Source of the DNA: Cytobacillus firmus
GTDB taxonomy: Bacteria; Bacillota; Bacilli; Bacillales; Cytobacillaceae
Direction of reading: 5' to 3'
NCBI RefSeq assembly: GCF_023657595.1
Contig: NZ_CP098323.1
Coordinates: 2,318,001 to 2,382,000 of the forward strand
Length of the DNA stretch: 64,000 nt
The position numbers and the translations under genes are program-made. This document shows positions 63,656 through 64,000 of this stretch, piece by piece. The notes under the pieces were generated by a model, which worked only from the letters and a program-made list of their open reading frames with translations, was not told the origin of the DNA and searched no databases. Position 1 is the first letter of the stretch. Every line of letters starts with the position of its first letter.

Positions 63656-64000
63656 TAGAAAGTTTTTGCTTTGTCTTTTGCACGGGCAATGGCATCAGCT
63701 TTGATTTCTTCAGCTTTATCAGGCATTGCGTTGTGCCCTTCCACGAACAGACCCTCGAATGAAGGGACGCCGAAGAATTGCATTAATACTGTTAAATAAC
63801 GGTGACCCATTTCCATCTCAGCTGCAGGCCCTTCAGAATAGATGCCTCCACGAGCCTGGATGTGAATCGCTTTTTTGTCAATCAATAACCCGATTGGGCC
63901 TTCAGCCGTATACTTAAATGCCTTGCCGGCTACAGCCACTGAATCAAGATACGCTTTCATTACTGGAGGGAACGAAAAGTTCCAAAGTGGTGTAACAAAC
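63655..64000 (-). CDS. azoR: FMN-dependent NADH-azoreductase, 5' part outside window
   Basis: The C-terminal 115 residues of a flavodoxin-fold azoreductase/quinone reductase: [21 protein letters not shown], then [25 protein letters not shown]. The frame is still open at the edge of the window, so the start lies outside. It reduces azo or quinone compounds with NADH and FMN. Confidence 0.92.
   Translation of the reverse strand, partial: FVTPLWNFSFPPVMKAYLDSVAVAGKAFKYTAEGPIGLLIDKKAIHIQARGGIYSEGPAAEMEMGHRYLTVLMQFFGVPSFEGLFVEGHNAMPDKAEEIKADAIARAKDKAKTF

Noticed and set aside
1..64000. Prophage or integrated mobile island
   Set aside because: No integrase, transposase, capsid or tail genes and no attachment repeats; the single G39P-like gene alone does not support it.

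Overview
The window looks like chromosomal DNA of a low-GC, endospore-forming member of the Bacillaceae, probably near Cytobacillus/Bacillus firmus; the genus is inference. The signs are strong AAGGAGG-type ribosome sites with many TTG and GTG starts, cwlJ (spore germination), two DUF3231 genes, a qoxABCD quinol oxidase, a kipI/kipA/ycsF-type gene set, and four classic Firmicutes riboswitches. I see no rRNA, tRNA, CRISPR array, prophage block or transposase gene.

Layout. 1-3.4 kb: 3' part of metH and a HAD phosphatase. 3.4-16 kb: small secreted and membrane proteins, an AbrB-like regulator, the aldo/keto reductase yvgN, a truncated hemoglobin behind an apparent Fnr-type promoter, a beta-propeller protein, an EamA transporter, a CAP-domain lipoprotein and threonine aldolase. 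16.4-20.3 kb: qoxABCD. 21-26 kb: a VOC protein, thiT under a TPP riboswitch, a MATE transporter and a short FtsH-like protease. 26.5-31.1 kb: a broken polysaccharide deacetylase and the potABCD polyamine importer. 31.3-33.2 kb: queCDE under a preQ1-I riboswitch. 34.8-39.4 kb: 5-oxoprolinase genes pxpB-pxpC-pxpA with ycsG and ycsI. 39.5-46 kb: phosphoesterase, SDR, AI-2E-type permease, HIT protein, a broken DUF302 gene, and the ykkCD guanidinium exporter under a guanidine-I riboswitch. 46.3-50.9 kb: helicase-loader-like protein, exoA, and a TPP-controlled thiamine salvage operon (SDR-thiM-thiD-thiE). 51-64 kb: OsmC-type protein, Cof-type phosphatase, an ECF sigma/anti-sigma pair, AbrB-family permease, C39 peptidase, a MerR/DUF3967 protein, an amber-interrupted DUF3231 gene, speD, ylbC, cwlJ, a YdcF-type protein and the 3' part of azoR.

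Two features stand out. (1) Eight copies of a modular, hairpin-rich intergenic element (130-390 bp) share the same two ends but carry different middles; in four of them the same end abuts or supplies the stop codon of the neighbouring gene. One copy starts at the predicted transcription start of the hemoglobin promoter and another lies just before the ECF sigma gene. (2) Three otherwise intact genes (a YibQ-like deacetylase, DUF302, DUF3231) are each interrupted by exactly one in-frame nonsense codon with no frameshift.

Working links between genes: polyamine uptake (potABCD) and synthesis (speD) are both present; thiamine uptake (thiT) and salvage (thiMDE) sit under two separate TPP riboswitches; queuosine precursor synthesis and guanidinium export each have their own ligand-sensing leader.
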